NCBI RefSeq assembly: GCF_014698335.1
Contig: NZ_JACJSV010000044.1
Span: forward strand, 1 to 40,946
Source of the DNA: Microcystis viridis FACHB-1342
GTDB lineage: Bacteria > Cyanobacteriota > Cyanobacteriia > Cyanobacteriales > Microcystaceae
Reading direction: 5' to 3'
Length of the DNA: 40,946 nt
The notes beneath the pieces were generated by a model. The model saw only the letters and a program-made list of their open reading frames with translations. It searched no databases and had not been told where the DNA came from. Positions within the stretch are counted from its first letter, which is position 1; each line of letters begins with the position of its first letter. Positions 25,267 to 33,494 of the stretch are shown here, in pieces. The position numbers and the translations under genes are program-made.

Positions 25267-25689
25267 ATGATCCTGATTACAGAAAAAATTTACCAGTCTA
25301 TTTTCACCCACGCAGAATCCACCTATCCCGAAGAATGTTGTGGGTTACTCCTAGGAAAAATTACCGAGACAGCAGCCGAAGTTATCAGCATACAAGCAAC
25401 AGAAAATAACTGGTCAGGCAATAGAAAAAACCGCTTTAGTATTGCCCCAGAAGTGCTTTTACAAGCTCAAAAATCGGCCCGGGAAAACCAGCTAGAAATT
25501 ATTGGTATCTATCATTCCCATCCCGATCATGCCGCCATTCCCTCGGAAATTGATCGCCAATTAGCCTGGTCAGGATATACTTATTTAATTGTCTCTGTAG
25601 TTTCAGGGCGAGCGATCGATTTACAAGCTTGGCAACTGGACGAGCGCGAACAATTTCAAATCCAACCTCAAGAATTAAAATGTTTTTGA
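25267..25689 (+). CDS. JAMM/MPN (M67) metallopeptidase-like protein
   Basis: The 140-residue protein from the ATG at 25267 has the complete zinc motif of JAMM peptidases: an upstream Glu (Glu22 or Glu23 in PEECCGLLLG) and His83-x-His85-x7-Ser93-x2-Asp96 (YHSHPDHAAIPSEID). These enzymes cleave isopeptide or C-terminal bonds of ubiquitin-like proteins; the bacterial stand-alone forms are often paired with E1-like proteins or cysteine-pathway carriers. No such partner lies next to it. An in-frame TTG at 25231 would add 12 residues without homology. Its 3' end overlaps the DUF4334 gene on the other strand by 22 bases. Confidence 0.9.
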   Translation: MILITEKIYQSIFTHAESTYPEECCGLLLGKITETAAEVISIQATENNWSGNRKNRFSIAPEVLLQAQKSARENQLEIIGIYHSHPDHAAIPSEIDRQLAWSGYTYLIVSVVSGRAIDLQAWQLDEREQFQIQPQELKCF

Positions 25690-26231
25690 CATCGCTTGAG
25701 AACAAAAAAGAAAGGCTGGGGAAAGTTTTTAAAATCCATAATTCCCAGCACCGTATTATCATCTACTTTCCGAAAAGAGTCATTAATCGGCAAATAATCA
25801 TAAATCATCGTGGCGCTAACTTTGTCCCGATATTCCATCATTCGCAGTCTAGCCTGACTTGTCTCTGTTTTTAGCAAGGAGTTGGTCAGCATCAGCAAAG
25901 GTTTCAGAGAATTATTTTTCAGTATCGGCAGCTTCAAAATCCAGTTCATGGCCGTGGGATTAGGTGCCACCTTAAAAATTTTTCCCTGACCATCTAAAAA
26001 TAACAGGGGGTGGACATTCTCAGTATCGACAAATTCTTTACCATACCAATTAGATGCTTCTAATAAACCATCCATGGGGTGATTTGTCTCAAGTCCAGAA
26101 CCTTGCCAAAGACCGAGCATAAAGTCTAAACTCACGGGTTCGAGAGCGTCAAACAATTCTAACGCTCTTTCGGTGGTCGTTTGACCAGCTTTAAGAATCG
26201 ACTGGCAGCTTTCTAATTTTAATGTTTCCAT
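25668..26231 (-). CDS. GXWXG/DUF4334 domain protein
   Basis: From the ATG at 26231 the product has 187 residues (a TTG at 26258 is less likely). Residues about 20-75 contain the exact GXWXG motif, as GLWQG, followed by NHPMDGLLEASNWYGKEF. Residues about 125-185 form the DUF4334 part (MEYRDKVSATMIYDYLPINDSFRKVDDNTVLGIMD...FFFVLKR). The two are known to occur together, in that order; the biochemical role is not established, although a small-molecule-binding fold is likely. The convergent 22-base overlap with the JAMM gene may allow antisense interference. Confidence 0.88.
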   Translation of the reverse strand: METLKLESCQSILKAGQTTTERALELFDALEPVSLDFMLGLWQGSGLETNHPMDGLLEASNWYGKEFVDTENVHPLLFLDGQGKIFKVAPNPTAMNWILKLPILKNNSLKPLLMLTNSLLKTETSQARLRMMEYRDKVSATMIYDYLPINDSFRKVDDNTVLGIMDFKNFPQPFFFVLKRCQKHFNS

Positions 26232-26351
26232 TGTCTCGCTCTTATTGTGTCCTGACAATGATATTATAGCTGCCCAGCCAGAGGGTGGGGGATTGCCCCT
26301 CGGCTAAAATCACCAAACATCCCACATATCTTCACTCAATGGGTCATCGTA

Positions 26352-26753
26352 TCACTCTAGGGTTTCCAGCCATTCACTCATTTCTTCCTTGATGGTTTCT
26401 TTAAGTTCTCGCAAATCATCTTTATCTATTAGGCCTTTTTCCAGTAAGAAAGTGTAGAACTTTTTCAGACTACCTGCGTTAGCCTTGAGGCTTGATTGAC
26501 TGGCCCACAGGGCCTTTTTGATAAACCAATAACCCAAAAAGTCACCGACCATATCTACCCCGTCTTTAGCTTCTACTGCATCCTCATAGAGTAAATATTC
26601 GTTGATATAAAAATCTATATTTGAAATATGATTATTAATGGTTTTTTCCGACAAACCTGATGATTCTAGCCAACTCTCGAAATCCTTTAGTAATTCATGA
26701 TTGACTTTTCTTATCTTTTGACAGTCAGCCTCATATTTCTGGGAATCATCCAT
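26352..26753 (-). CDS. Stand-alone integrase-type SAM-like domain protein
   Basis: The start is set at the ATG at 26753 by a ribosome-binding site, GAGGAGAG, 9-16 bases upstream; an ORF extension to 26792 has no such support. The 133-residue product (LESSGLSEKTINNHISNIDFYINEYLL...SLKANAGSLKKFYTFLLEKGLIDKDD) resembles the N-terminal core-binding domain of tyrosine recombinases, but the catalytic domain with the Arg-His-Arg-Tyr set is absent and is not found downstream. It is likely a DNA-binding protein of its own. It lies on the same strand downstream of the SH3-like gene and could share a transcript. Function unknown. Confidence 0.75.
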   Translation of the reverse strand: MDDSQKYEADCQKIRKVNHELLKDFESWLESSGLSEKTINNHISNIDFYINEYLLYEDAVEAKDGVDMVGDFLGYWFIKKALWASQSSLKANAGSLKKFYTFLLEKGLIDKDDLRELKETIKEEMSEWLETLE

Positions 26754-26800
26754 CTCAAATTTCTCTCCTCTAAATCGCTGCTCGATGGTCAATAGGGTAA

Positions 26801-26893
26801 TTAATCAAGTCTTTTTTTCCAAGCGTCTAAAGCCGCCATTTTCTCCTCAGGGTCAAGGTCGGCCAACCGCCGGAATCGCCTTTCTCTTTTCTG
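26801..26893 (-). other. In-frame 30-codon extension past the stop of the 272-aa gene
   Basis: After the TAG at 26894-26896 the same frame stays open for 30 sense codons, reading QKRERRFRRLADLDPEEKMA and then ALDAWKKRLD, before TAA. The composition looks protein-like rather than random. It may be the old C-terminus cut off by a nonsense mutation, or a small separate ORF with no clear ribosome-binding site. Confidence 0.35.
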
Positions 26894-27712
26894 CTAAATA
26901 GCTTCAACGATGTTAGACTGAATTTGCTCAATGATGGCAGCCACATCTTCTTCTGTATCTCGAGGTTGGGTTAATTCCACATCCGTTGAGGAGAGGTACA
27001 TTTGGGCCCAGTCTCGGTTTTCCAGTTCACACTGGTCAATCACCGAACTGGGGATGTTTTTCAGGGTGATGCTATCCCATTCAATGCCGATGAGATTGCT
27101 CTGCCGCTCAATTATCACAATTCTTCCTTGCCAACCACCGATGTCAGTCCCCAAATCTGGGTCAAGTACACCCTGTTTGACGATGACCGAGTCGCCGACT
27201 TTGAAGGCAAACTCTGACTCGGAAAATTCGGGCGACAAGCTGGAGGCAACCGAGAGATGATACTCGCTTCCTAGCTCTTTTAACTCAAAATCCACAATCA
27301 TCCGCTTGTTTTCCGAGAAATAACGGTTTTTCCTAGCGATTAGCTCCTCGATTAGCCCTTGAATATCCGCCTTGAGCCTTTTATCTCCTTTAAGAAGGTC
27401 TTTATTAAAAACTCGGTCTATCATCTCTTGCCGCTTTGATTCGGGGGACAACGCCAGATTCCAAGCGATTATCCCTATGGTCAGCAGTGTTCGCATAGAT
27501 CCCTTCGTTTCATTGGATTTGCGGTAAGGCTCGATAAAATCCTCCAGAACTTCCGACATTGTGACTTCCCCAGAAGGAGAGACGACAATTTCCTTGAAAG
27601 GCAAGGACTTTTCTCTTAATTTCTTCTCAAAGCTTTTCAAGGGTTTTTCGGATCCTTGGGACATTTTCTGCAGCCTGAGCAGTTCACTAAATGCCTTCGA
27701 TTTTTTAGCCAT
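26894..27712 (-). CDS. Conserved protein with SH3-like C-terminal domain
   Basis: The 272-residue protein has a basic N-terminus (MAKKSKAFSELLRLQKM), a helical middle, and a beta-rich C-terminal block (about residues 165-245: FKVGDSVIVKQGVLDPDLGTDIGGWQGRIVII..., IGIEWDSITLKNIPSSVIDQCELENRDWAQMYL). The C-terminal block has the look of an SH3/KOW-type barrel and is in my memory shared with proteins sometimes labelled calcium-binding, but I see no calcium motif. Function unknown. It lies upstream of the integrase-domain gene on the same strand, so a two-gene unit is likely. A 30-codon in-frame extension follows its stop. Confidence 0.65.
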   Translation of the reverse strand: MAKKSKAFSELLRLQKMSQGSEKPLKSFEKKLREKSLPFKEIVVSPSGEVTMSEVLEDFIEPYRKSNETKGSMRTLLTIGIIAWNLALSPESKRQEMIDRVFNKDLLKGDKRLKADIQGLIEELIARKNRYFSENKRMIVDFELKELGSEYHLSVASSLSPEFSESEFAFKVGDSVIVKQGVLDPDLGTDIGGWQGRIVIIERQSNLIGIEWDSITLKNIPSSVIDQCELENRDWAQMYLSSTDVELTQPRDTEEDVAAIIEQIQSNIVEAI

Positions 27713-28076
27713 GATTGAGCCAGAAAATATGTGTTATTAATCCTGTTGGGTTGCTGAACAACATTGGAATAGGGAAATTGTAACTGCTCTCAGGGAGCGA
27801 TTGCGCTCTCATTATTAAATCTTAAAGTTCTGGTCTGAGTCGTCAGCTGTTGACTACTAAGCTAAGACGCATTTAAAGCACTTATTCTTAAGATTAGCCG
27901 AATCTCCCCCAATCCCTTTACTGTTGCCTCTTGCCTCTTGCCTCGTCTCAACAAGCAATTTAAATGCTTAACAACTTATCCGATACCTTTTTGTTAACAT
28001 AGATTAGCAATGCACTTTCAGAGATTCTCTTAAAACAGAGGATATCTCCTTCCCAAATCCCCCGCAAGGGAAAAAT
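27713..28076. other. 364-bp divergent intergenic region
   Basis: It carries the start regions of the SH3-like gene (minus) and of the cysteine desulfurase gene (plus). The only notable pattern is about three TTGCCTC heptamers at 27924-27945. No gene or clear regulatory site was found. Confidence 0.6.
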
Positions 28077-29240
28077 ATGTCTCAAAAGCCGATTTATCTA
28101 GATTGCCACGCCACGACACCGATGGAGCCGCAGGTTCTGGCGGCGATGTTACCCTATTTTACCGAACACTTTGGTAATGCCAGTAGTATTAATCATGTCT
28201 ATGGTTGGACAGCCGAGGCTGCGGTTAAACAGGCACGAGAAACAATCGCCGCTGCTATTAATAGTAGTCCCGAAGAAATTATTTTTACCAGTGGAGCAAC
28301 AGAGGCCAATAACCTAGCTATCAAAGGGGTTGCCGAAGCTTATTTCGCCAAGGGAAGGCATATAGTTACGGTGGTGACAGAACATCGGGCCGTTTTAGAT
28401 CCCTGTCATTATCTGGAAAAATTGGGTTTTGAGGTGACAATTTTACCCGTCGGTGCTGATGGCTTAATTGACTTGGAATTACTAGAAAAATCTTTACGTC
28501 CTGACACGATTTTGCTGTCAATTATGGCGGCTAATAACGAGATTGGGGTGATTCAACCTTTAGCGGCAATTGGGGCGATTTGTCGCCAGTATCAGGTACT
28601 TTTTCATACGGATGCGGCCCAAGCAATCGGCAAAATTCCCCTAGATGTGGAGGAAATGAATATAGATCTAATGTCCTTAACTGCCCACAAAGTCCACGGA
28701 CCAAAGGGAATCGGTGCGCTGTACGTCCGGCGCCGAAACCCCAGAGTTCGTCTCGCCGCTCAAATTCAAGGGGGAGGCCAGGAAAAAGGACTGCGATCGG
28801 GTACAATATTTACACCGCAAATTGTCGGTTTTGCCAAGGCGGTAGAATTGGGCATCAAAGCGATAGAAGAAGATAACAGCTACTTAAATCATTTAAAAGC
28901 CCGTTTATGGGAGATTATCAGTCAATTAGACAGAATTTATCTCAATGGTCATCCTAGCCAAAGATTAGCCGGAAATTTAAATATTAGTATTGAAGGGGTG
29001 GACGGTGCGGCGTTATTGTTAGGATTACAGCCAATAGTGGCGCTTTCCTCCGGTTCTGCCTGTTCTTCTAGCCATACCGCCCCCTCTCACGTTTTAACTG
29101 CCTTGGGTCGCCCCGAATCTCTCGCTTATGCTTCCCTGCGCTTCGGGTTGAGTCGTTTTAATACTTTAGAAGAAATTGAACTGGTGGGGGAACAGGTGGT
29201 TTTAACGGTTAATTCCCTCCGCAAAGCCAAAAATTTTTGA
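28077..29240 (+). CDS. iscS: Cysteine desulfurase, IscS/NifS group I
   Basis: The 387-residue PLP enzyme starts IYLDCHATTPMEPQVLAAMLPY. The PLP lysine is in LMSLTAHKVHGPKGIGALY; His in TEHRAVLDP and Asp in HTDAAQAIGK are the cofactor partners. The catalytic Cys lies in ALSSGSACSSSHTAPSHVL, the extended mobile loop of group I desulfurases. It takes sulfur from cysteine for Fe-S clusters or other sulfur uses, such as thiolation. No isc or suf genes are next to it. It could supply a MoaD/ThiS-type carrier such as the one at 11649-11924, but nothing in the sequence links them. The ATG is preceded by AAGGGAAA. Confidence 0.95.
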   Translation: MSQKPIYLDCHATTPMEPQVLAAMLPYFTEHFGNASSINHVYGWTAEAAVKQARETIAAAINSSPEEIIFTSGATEANNLAIKGVAEAYFAKGRHIVTVVTEHRAVLDPCHYLEKLGFEVTILPVGADGLIDLELLEKSLRPDTILLSIMAANNEIGVIQPLAAIGAICRQYQVLFHTDAAQAIGKIPLDVEEMNIDLMSLTAHKVHGPKGIGALYVRRRNPRVRLAAQIQGGGQEKGLRSGTIFTPQIVGFAKAVELGIKAIEEDNSYLNHLKARLWEIISQLDRIYLNGHPSQRLAGNLNISIEGVDGAALLLGLQPIVALSSGSACSSSHTAPSHVLTALGRPESLAYASLRFGLSRFNTLEEIELVGEQVVLTVNSLRKAKNF

Positions 29241-29302
29241 CGTTTCGGCTCCTATCCACAAGTTAGTTTCGGTCTAGGTTTTAACAATTCCGAAAAAGGT
29301 TT

Positions 29303-30775
29303 CTACGATTGCCTTTGACTGATTGCCGTGCCGGTTAATAACACTGATGCTTGGTTTTCAGTCCAGTGAATCATCCAACTCGGTTGTAATCCCAAAACAA
29401 TAATAAATAAAGCCAAAGCAATTTCGGGAAATCTTTCGGGCCAGGTACTGCGAGGAATGCGCGATAATTCAGGGGTTAAACGACCAAAGAAAACCCGATT
29501 AATCATCAGGAGAAAATACACTGCGGTTAAACCACTAGCAACCAAACATAAGAGCGTTTGTATCGGAAAAATCGGGAAACTGCCACGAAAGACCAAAAAT
29601 TCGGCGATAAATCCCACCATTCCGGGGATGCCAGCGCTGGCCATAGCCGCTAAAATCATTAACATTCCCGTGATTGGTAAACCTCTTTCTGGATTTAATA
29701 AACCGCGTAGATAATCCACATCCCGGCTGCCGGTTTTTTTATACACTACTCCCACCAACAAAAATAACAAAGCGGAAATTAAACCGTGACTAATCATCTG
29801 CAAAATCGCCGCAGTGATGCTTAATCTGGTGGTGGCCGCCGCCGCTAGTAAAATATAGGCCATGTGGGAAATGGAAGAATAGGCGACTACTTTTTTCATA
29901 TCCTTTTGGGCAATAGCGCAACTGGCCCCGTAGAGAGCGCTGATAGCTGCTATCGTTGCTAACCAAGGAGCGAGAGTTACCCAAGCATCGAGAAATAAAC
30001 CGACTCCAAAGCGCAGCAGTCCATAGGTTCCTAATTTGAGTAATATTCCCGCTAAAAGCACAGAAACGGGGGTAGATGCTTCGACGTGGGCATCCGGTAG
30101 CCAAGTATGAAAGGGAAAAATCGGGATTTTGATGGCTAATCCAATCAGAAGGGGGATGAGGAGCAGTAATTGGGTTTTAACGTCTAAATTGTTCGATAAA
30201 AGGGGGTTATAGGCGAAATTATTAGCACCAGTTAGCCAAACTAAGCCAAGGAAAGAGATTAGCACTAAAAAGCCTGAAATTGCCGTGTATAATAAAAATT
30301 TCATGCCCGCGTAACCGCGTCTTTGACCCCCCCAAATGGCAATGAGAAAGTAAAGCGGGACGATTTCTAATTCGTAAAATAGGAAAAATAGCAGTAAATC
30401 CTGCGCTAGAAAGGCCCCCGCTACTCCAGCATTGAGTAACAAGAGCAGAGAATAGTAAAATTTCGGTCGGTTAACCTCTGTACCACTAGCATAAAGAGCA
30501 ATTATTGTCAAGATGCTGTTAAGAAAAAGTAATGAAAATGATAAGCCATCGACACCGAGGGCATAGTTGAAACCGAGGAAATTAATCCAAGGCAGGTTAA
30601 CCGTGAACTGCATTTGCGGGTTACTAGGGTCAAATTGCCAGCCAAGGAGAATATTAAGCAGTAAGAGAACGACAGCAAGAGTTAGAGCTAATCCTCGCAC
30701 TTTTTTCGCCTCTAGAGGCGTGTAGGCAATCAGTATCGCCCCTATAATCGGTAGCCAAATAAAAGCGTTCAGCAT
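29303..30775 (-). CDS. ndhD: NDH-1 complex subunit NdhD (chain 4)
   Basis: The 490-residue membrane protein is a proton-pumping antiporter-like subunit of cyanobacterial NDH-1. The family signatures are present: LLFFLFYELEIVPLYFLIAIWGG with the key Glu in helix 5, KIPIFPFHTWLPDAHVEASTPVSVLLAGILLKLGTYGLLRF, and KDMKKVVAYSSISHM. The C-terminus (STWPERFPEIALALFIIVLGLQPSWMIHW) reminds me of the NdhD3/NdhD4 paralogs of CO2-uptake complexes, but this assignment is tentative since no ndhF or cup gene is adjacent. It is transcribed alone as far as the window shows. Confidence 0.95.
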   Translation of the reverse strand: MLNAFIWLPIIGAILIAYTPLEAKKVRGLALTLAVVLLLLNILLGWQFDPSNPQMQFTVNLPWINFLGFNYALGVDGLSFSLLFLNSILTIIALYASGTEVNRPKFYYSLLLLLNAGVAGAFLAQDLLLFFLFYELEIVPLYFLIAIWGGQRRGYAGMKFLLYTAISGFLVLISFLGLVWLTGANNFAYNPLLSNNLDVKTQLLLLIPLLIGLAIKIPIFPFHTWLPDAHVEASTPVSVLLAGILLKLGTYGLLRFGVGLFLDAWVTLAPWLATIAAISALYGASCAIAQKDMKKVVAYSSISHMAYILLAAAATTRLSITAAILQMISHGLISALLFLLVGVVYKKTGSRDVDYLRGLLNPERGLPITGMLMILAAMASAGIPGMVGFIAEFLVFRGSFPIFPIQTLLCLVASGLTAVYFLLMINRVFFGRLTPELSRIPRSTWPERFPEIALALFIIVLGLQPSWMIHWTENQASVLLTGTAISQRQS

Positions 30776-30869
30776 TCTTTACTTTAATGGGGATGATAAA
30801 CTTAATATTATTGCCTAAGCGGTCAATCTTTAGCAAGATAGCTATCAACTTTTAACATTTATTAATAAA

Positions 30870-31010
30870 ATGAGCCAGAGATTACCATTACCAGAAATTC
30901 GTCGAGAAAAAAACAGCGATTTTGCTGCCATATACCTAGTAAATCCCTTGGCTTTTGGCTGGGAAAATGACGCTAATTTAGGAAACCCTCATAACTCACC
31001 ATTAAGATAA
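30870..31010 (+). CDS. Possible small ORF, 46 aa
   Basis: An ATG-initiated 46-codon ORF (MSQRLPLPEIRREKNSDFAA...) fills much of the gap between ndhD and menE, on the other strand. It has no good ribosome-binding site and no recognised family. It is listed only because the composition looks protein-like. Confidence 0.15.
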   Translation: MSQRLPLPEIRREKNSDFAAIYLVNPLAFGWENDANLGNPHNSPLR

Positions 31011-31019
31011 CTGCTATAA

Positions 31020-32378
31020 TTATCGTCTGGGGTTTGACTCGGTGTCAAAACAAGTTTCAGCTAATTTAATTAAATTGGTTCGATTAATCTTGCCTTGGGG
31101 ACTTTTTGGTATCTCTGGTAATTTTATCCAATGTTTCGGCAGTTTATAATTGACTAATTTATCCTTAATCTGGGATTGAATAATTGTCTGGCATATCTGA
31201 GAATTAACGGGAACATAAAAAGCGACAATTATCTGTCCCCATCGAGAATCTGGCAATCCCAAAACCACCACATCTTTAACTAAATCAGTTTGTCTAATGG
31301 CAGTTTCTACCTCAAAAGGATAAACATTTTCTCCTCCGGTAATTATTTTTTGACTATCGCGACCAATGATATATAAATAACCACTTTCATCCAAATAACC
31401 TAAGTCATCGGTCTCGAAGTAGCTTCCTTGATTAAGATGGGGATAATAGCCTAAAAATAAAGATTTCGCTTCAATAATAATTTTCTGGTTATCGGGATTA
31501 ATTTTTATCTGAGCATGGGGTAATAGCTGTCCACTACTATTATTTCCTCGTCGAAAATCTTCCGGTTTAAGAGTGACAATTTGTGAGGCAGTTTCCGTCA
31601 TTCCATAGGTGGGAGACAGAGAAATATTATATTCTCTAGCTTTTTCTAGTAAAGATGGCCATGCAGGGGAACCTCCTAGTAAAACTGTTTTAAAATTGGC
31701 TAACCAACGAGGATCATTTTCTAGAAAGAATTGTAATTGAGTGGGTACTAAAGAGATAAAATAATCTTGAAGATTGAGATTATTTATGCGCTTTTGTTTG
31801 ATTTTATGGTAAGGAATAACAGCAAAATCTCCCCCTGTTAAAAAACTTCTCAGAAACTGCATTAAACCACTAACATGATATAAAGGCAGTAGGCAAAAAG
31901 AGTTAACCTGCTTGACTTGAAAATATTCAGAAAAACCTTTGACAGAAGCAGTTAAAGTTAACCAGTTATGGATAGCAAAGCGAATTTTTCCCGAGGTTCC
32001 CCCTGTGGGTATCATCAGAGAATTAGTCAAAGGATTGACAGAAGGAGAATTATAGTTAAAAACCTTGATATTTTCGCCAAAAATATAATCGGGTTGCACC
32101 AGAGAGAAAACCTGTTCCCATTCGTTAGTTTTCCAGTCGGGATTAGCTAGAAATAGGCAACTTTTGACCCTGACAGCAGCCAAGAATATAGCTAAGAATT
32201 TAAGGGGATTGCCTTCAGCAAGCAGTATAGTTAATCGAGGATTATCTGCAGCGATAAATTTCTGACAATAGGACTGATATAATTGATAAAATTTCTGGCT
32301 ATTGTATCCATATAACCAATCTTTTTGACTGAGATATGCTAATTGTTTGCTGATGTCGTCCACAGTTTTTCTAACCAA
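31020..32378 (-). CDS. menE: MenE, o-succinylbenzoate-CoA ligase
   Basis: The 452-residue acyl-adenylate-forming enzyme activates o-succinylbenzoate with CoA in phylloquinone synthesis. The ANL motifs are present: the P-loop MIPTGGTSGK (about residue 130), the SPTYGMTETASQIV block and the C-terminal YIIGRDSQKIITGGENVYPFEVE, ending with the catalytic-lysine motif KSPQGKINR. The start read here is a TTG at 32378, inside menC; the exact start is uncertain, since no ATG follows for some distance. The 40-base overlap with menC shows a translationally coupled operon. Confidence 0.93.
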   Translation of the reverse strand: MVRKTVDDISKQLAYLSQKDWLYGYNSQKFYQLYQSYCQKFIAADNPRLTILLAEGNPLKFLAIFLAAVRVKSCLFLANPDWKTNEWEQVFSLVQPDYIFGENIKVFNYNSPSVNPLTNSLMIPTGGTSGKIRFAIHNWLTLTASVKGFSEYFQVKQVNSFCLLPLYHVSGLMQFLRSFLTGGDFAVIPYHKIKQKRINNLNLQDYFISLVPTQLQFFLENDPRWLANFKTVLLGGSPAWPSLLEKAREYNISLSPTYGMTETASQIVTLKPEDFRRGNNSSGQLLPHAQIKINPDNQKIIIEAKSLFLGYYPHLNQGSYFETDDLGYLDESGYLYIIGRDSQKIITGGENVYPFEVETAIRQTDLVKDVVVLGLPDSRWGQIIVAFYVPVNSQICQTIIQSQIKDKLVNYKLPKHWIKLPEIPKSPQGKINRTNLIKLAETCFDTESNPRR

Positions 32379-33304
32379 TCGGGGTCACTATTATTAAACC
32401 ATTGTTGCACACCAAAACCTAAAGCTCGCTCCTTTTTGGGGTATTCTTGTGCTAGACGTAGAGCGGATTTTCTGCCGATATTAGTTTCTAAAACGGAGGA
32501 AAATACTAAATCTAAGGGATATTTTTCCCAGAGATGTCTTAACCCTTGTATTGAACCATTAATAGCAGGTTTAATCACAAAAATTCCTCGCCATCCCCGT
32601 TGATAACATTCCTCTATTTGTCGAAGATTGGCCACCGATTCATCTAAAGCAATCCCTGTGGTAAAATCTTGACTTAATTGCCACATTTCCGCTAATTGAG
32701 ACGGGGGTAAAGGTTGTTCAATAAATTCAATTATTTGACATTCATCGGCAATTTTTAACCAGATTTTACTCTCAGCAATACTTAATCCCCCATTGGCATC
32801 TAAACGCAATTTAATTCCCCTGGGTAATCGGTCAATTAATTTTTCAAATAAGTTTAACTCTTGCTTGAGAGAATTAACTGCAATTTTCCATTTATAAGTA
32901 TTAGTTTGATTAGCGGCTAAAATATCATCCAGACAGGGAAATACTGCCGCACCGGTGGGTAATAAATAACTATAATTTTTCGGTTCTAATTCTCTTGATT
33001 TATTCTCGATACTTAAATCTTCTAAAGCTGATTCAAAGGCAAATTGACAAGCGGGAAATTGTTCAGAAATAGAAAAAATTGAAGTTATTGATAGGGGATT
33101 TTCGAGACTTTGACAGAATAATATTGCTGCCGATAATGTTTCCGAACCAAATTCAGGTAAAGGAGCAATTTCTCCCCATCCAATACGTCCATCTTCCGCT
33201 TCTAAGCGAATAATAATTCCTTCCCTAATTTGCCAGAGTCCGTGATGGGTTTGTAGGGGATGCAGCAAAGGACGCTGATAAACACGAAATTGCCAGAAAT
33301 ACAT
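32339..33304 (-). CDS. menC: MenC, o-succinylbenzoate synthase
   Basis: The 321-residue enolase-superfamily enzyme dehydrates SHCHC to o-succinylbenzoate. It has the N-terminal capping domain (RPLLHPLQTHHGLWQIREGIIIRLEAEDGRIGWGEIAPLPEFGSE), the catalytic Lys in TYKWKIAV, and the metal ligands Asp in LRLDANGG, Glu in IEFIEQPLPP and Asp in IALDESVAN, followed by VIKPAINGS. It precedes and overlaps menE. Start at the ATG at 33304, with a typical N-terminus. The gene is intact. Confidence 0.95.
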   Translation of the reverse strand: MYFWQFRVYQRPLLHPLQTHHGLWQIREGIIIRLEAEDGRIGWGEIAPLPEFGSETLSAAILFCQSLENPLSITSIFSISEQFPACQFAFESALEDLSIENKSRELEPKNYSYLLPTGAAVFPCLDDILAANQTNTYKWKIAVNSLKQELNLFEKLIDRLPRGIKLRLDANGGLSIAESKIWLKIADECQIIEFIEQPLPPSQLAEMWQLSQDFTTGIALDESVANLRQIEECYQRGWRGIFVIKPAINGSIQGLRHLWEKYPLDLVFSSVLETNIGRKSALRLAQEYPKKERALGFGVQQWFNNSDPDWLEKLWTTSANN

Positions 33305-33422
33305 GATTAACTATAAGTAGTAGTGAAAAGCTTAACATGAGCAGGCGTTGGGTTTCATGCTTCAAACCAACCTACGTTCTTTATAGAGTTTGTCAGCGAA
33401 ACGTTTTTTTGTTTTAAAGTCC

Positions 33423-33466
33423 AGAAAACGGGTTTCTAAATAGTTTCTTGAAGAAACCCGTTTTCT
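33423..33466. repeat. Dispersed palindrome, copy 1 (arms AGAAAACGGGTTTCT)
   Basis: Perfect 15-bp arms AGAAAACGGGTTTCT and AGAAACCCGTTTTCT flank a 14-base loop, just downstream of the RTX gene. Further copies lie at 39153-39185 and 39882-39918. Confidence 0.85.
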
Positions 33467-33494
33467 AGGTGACTTAGAAGGAGAGCTTAGAAAC

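Noticed and set aside
11649-25689. JAMM peptidase processing the MoaD/ThiS protein.
   Set aside because: The carrier already ends in Gly-Gly with no extension to remove, and the genes are 13 kb apart on opposite strands.
28077-29240. The cysteine desulfurase as DndA partner of the orphan DndD.
   Set aside because: It is 11 kb away, looks like a normal group I IscS/NifS enzyme, and nothing in the sequence links it to phosphorothioation.
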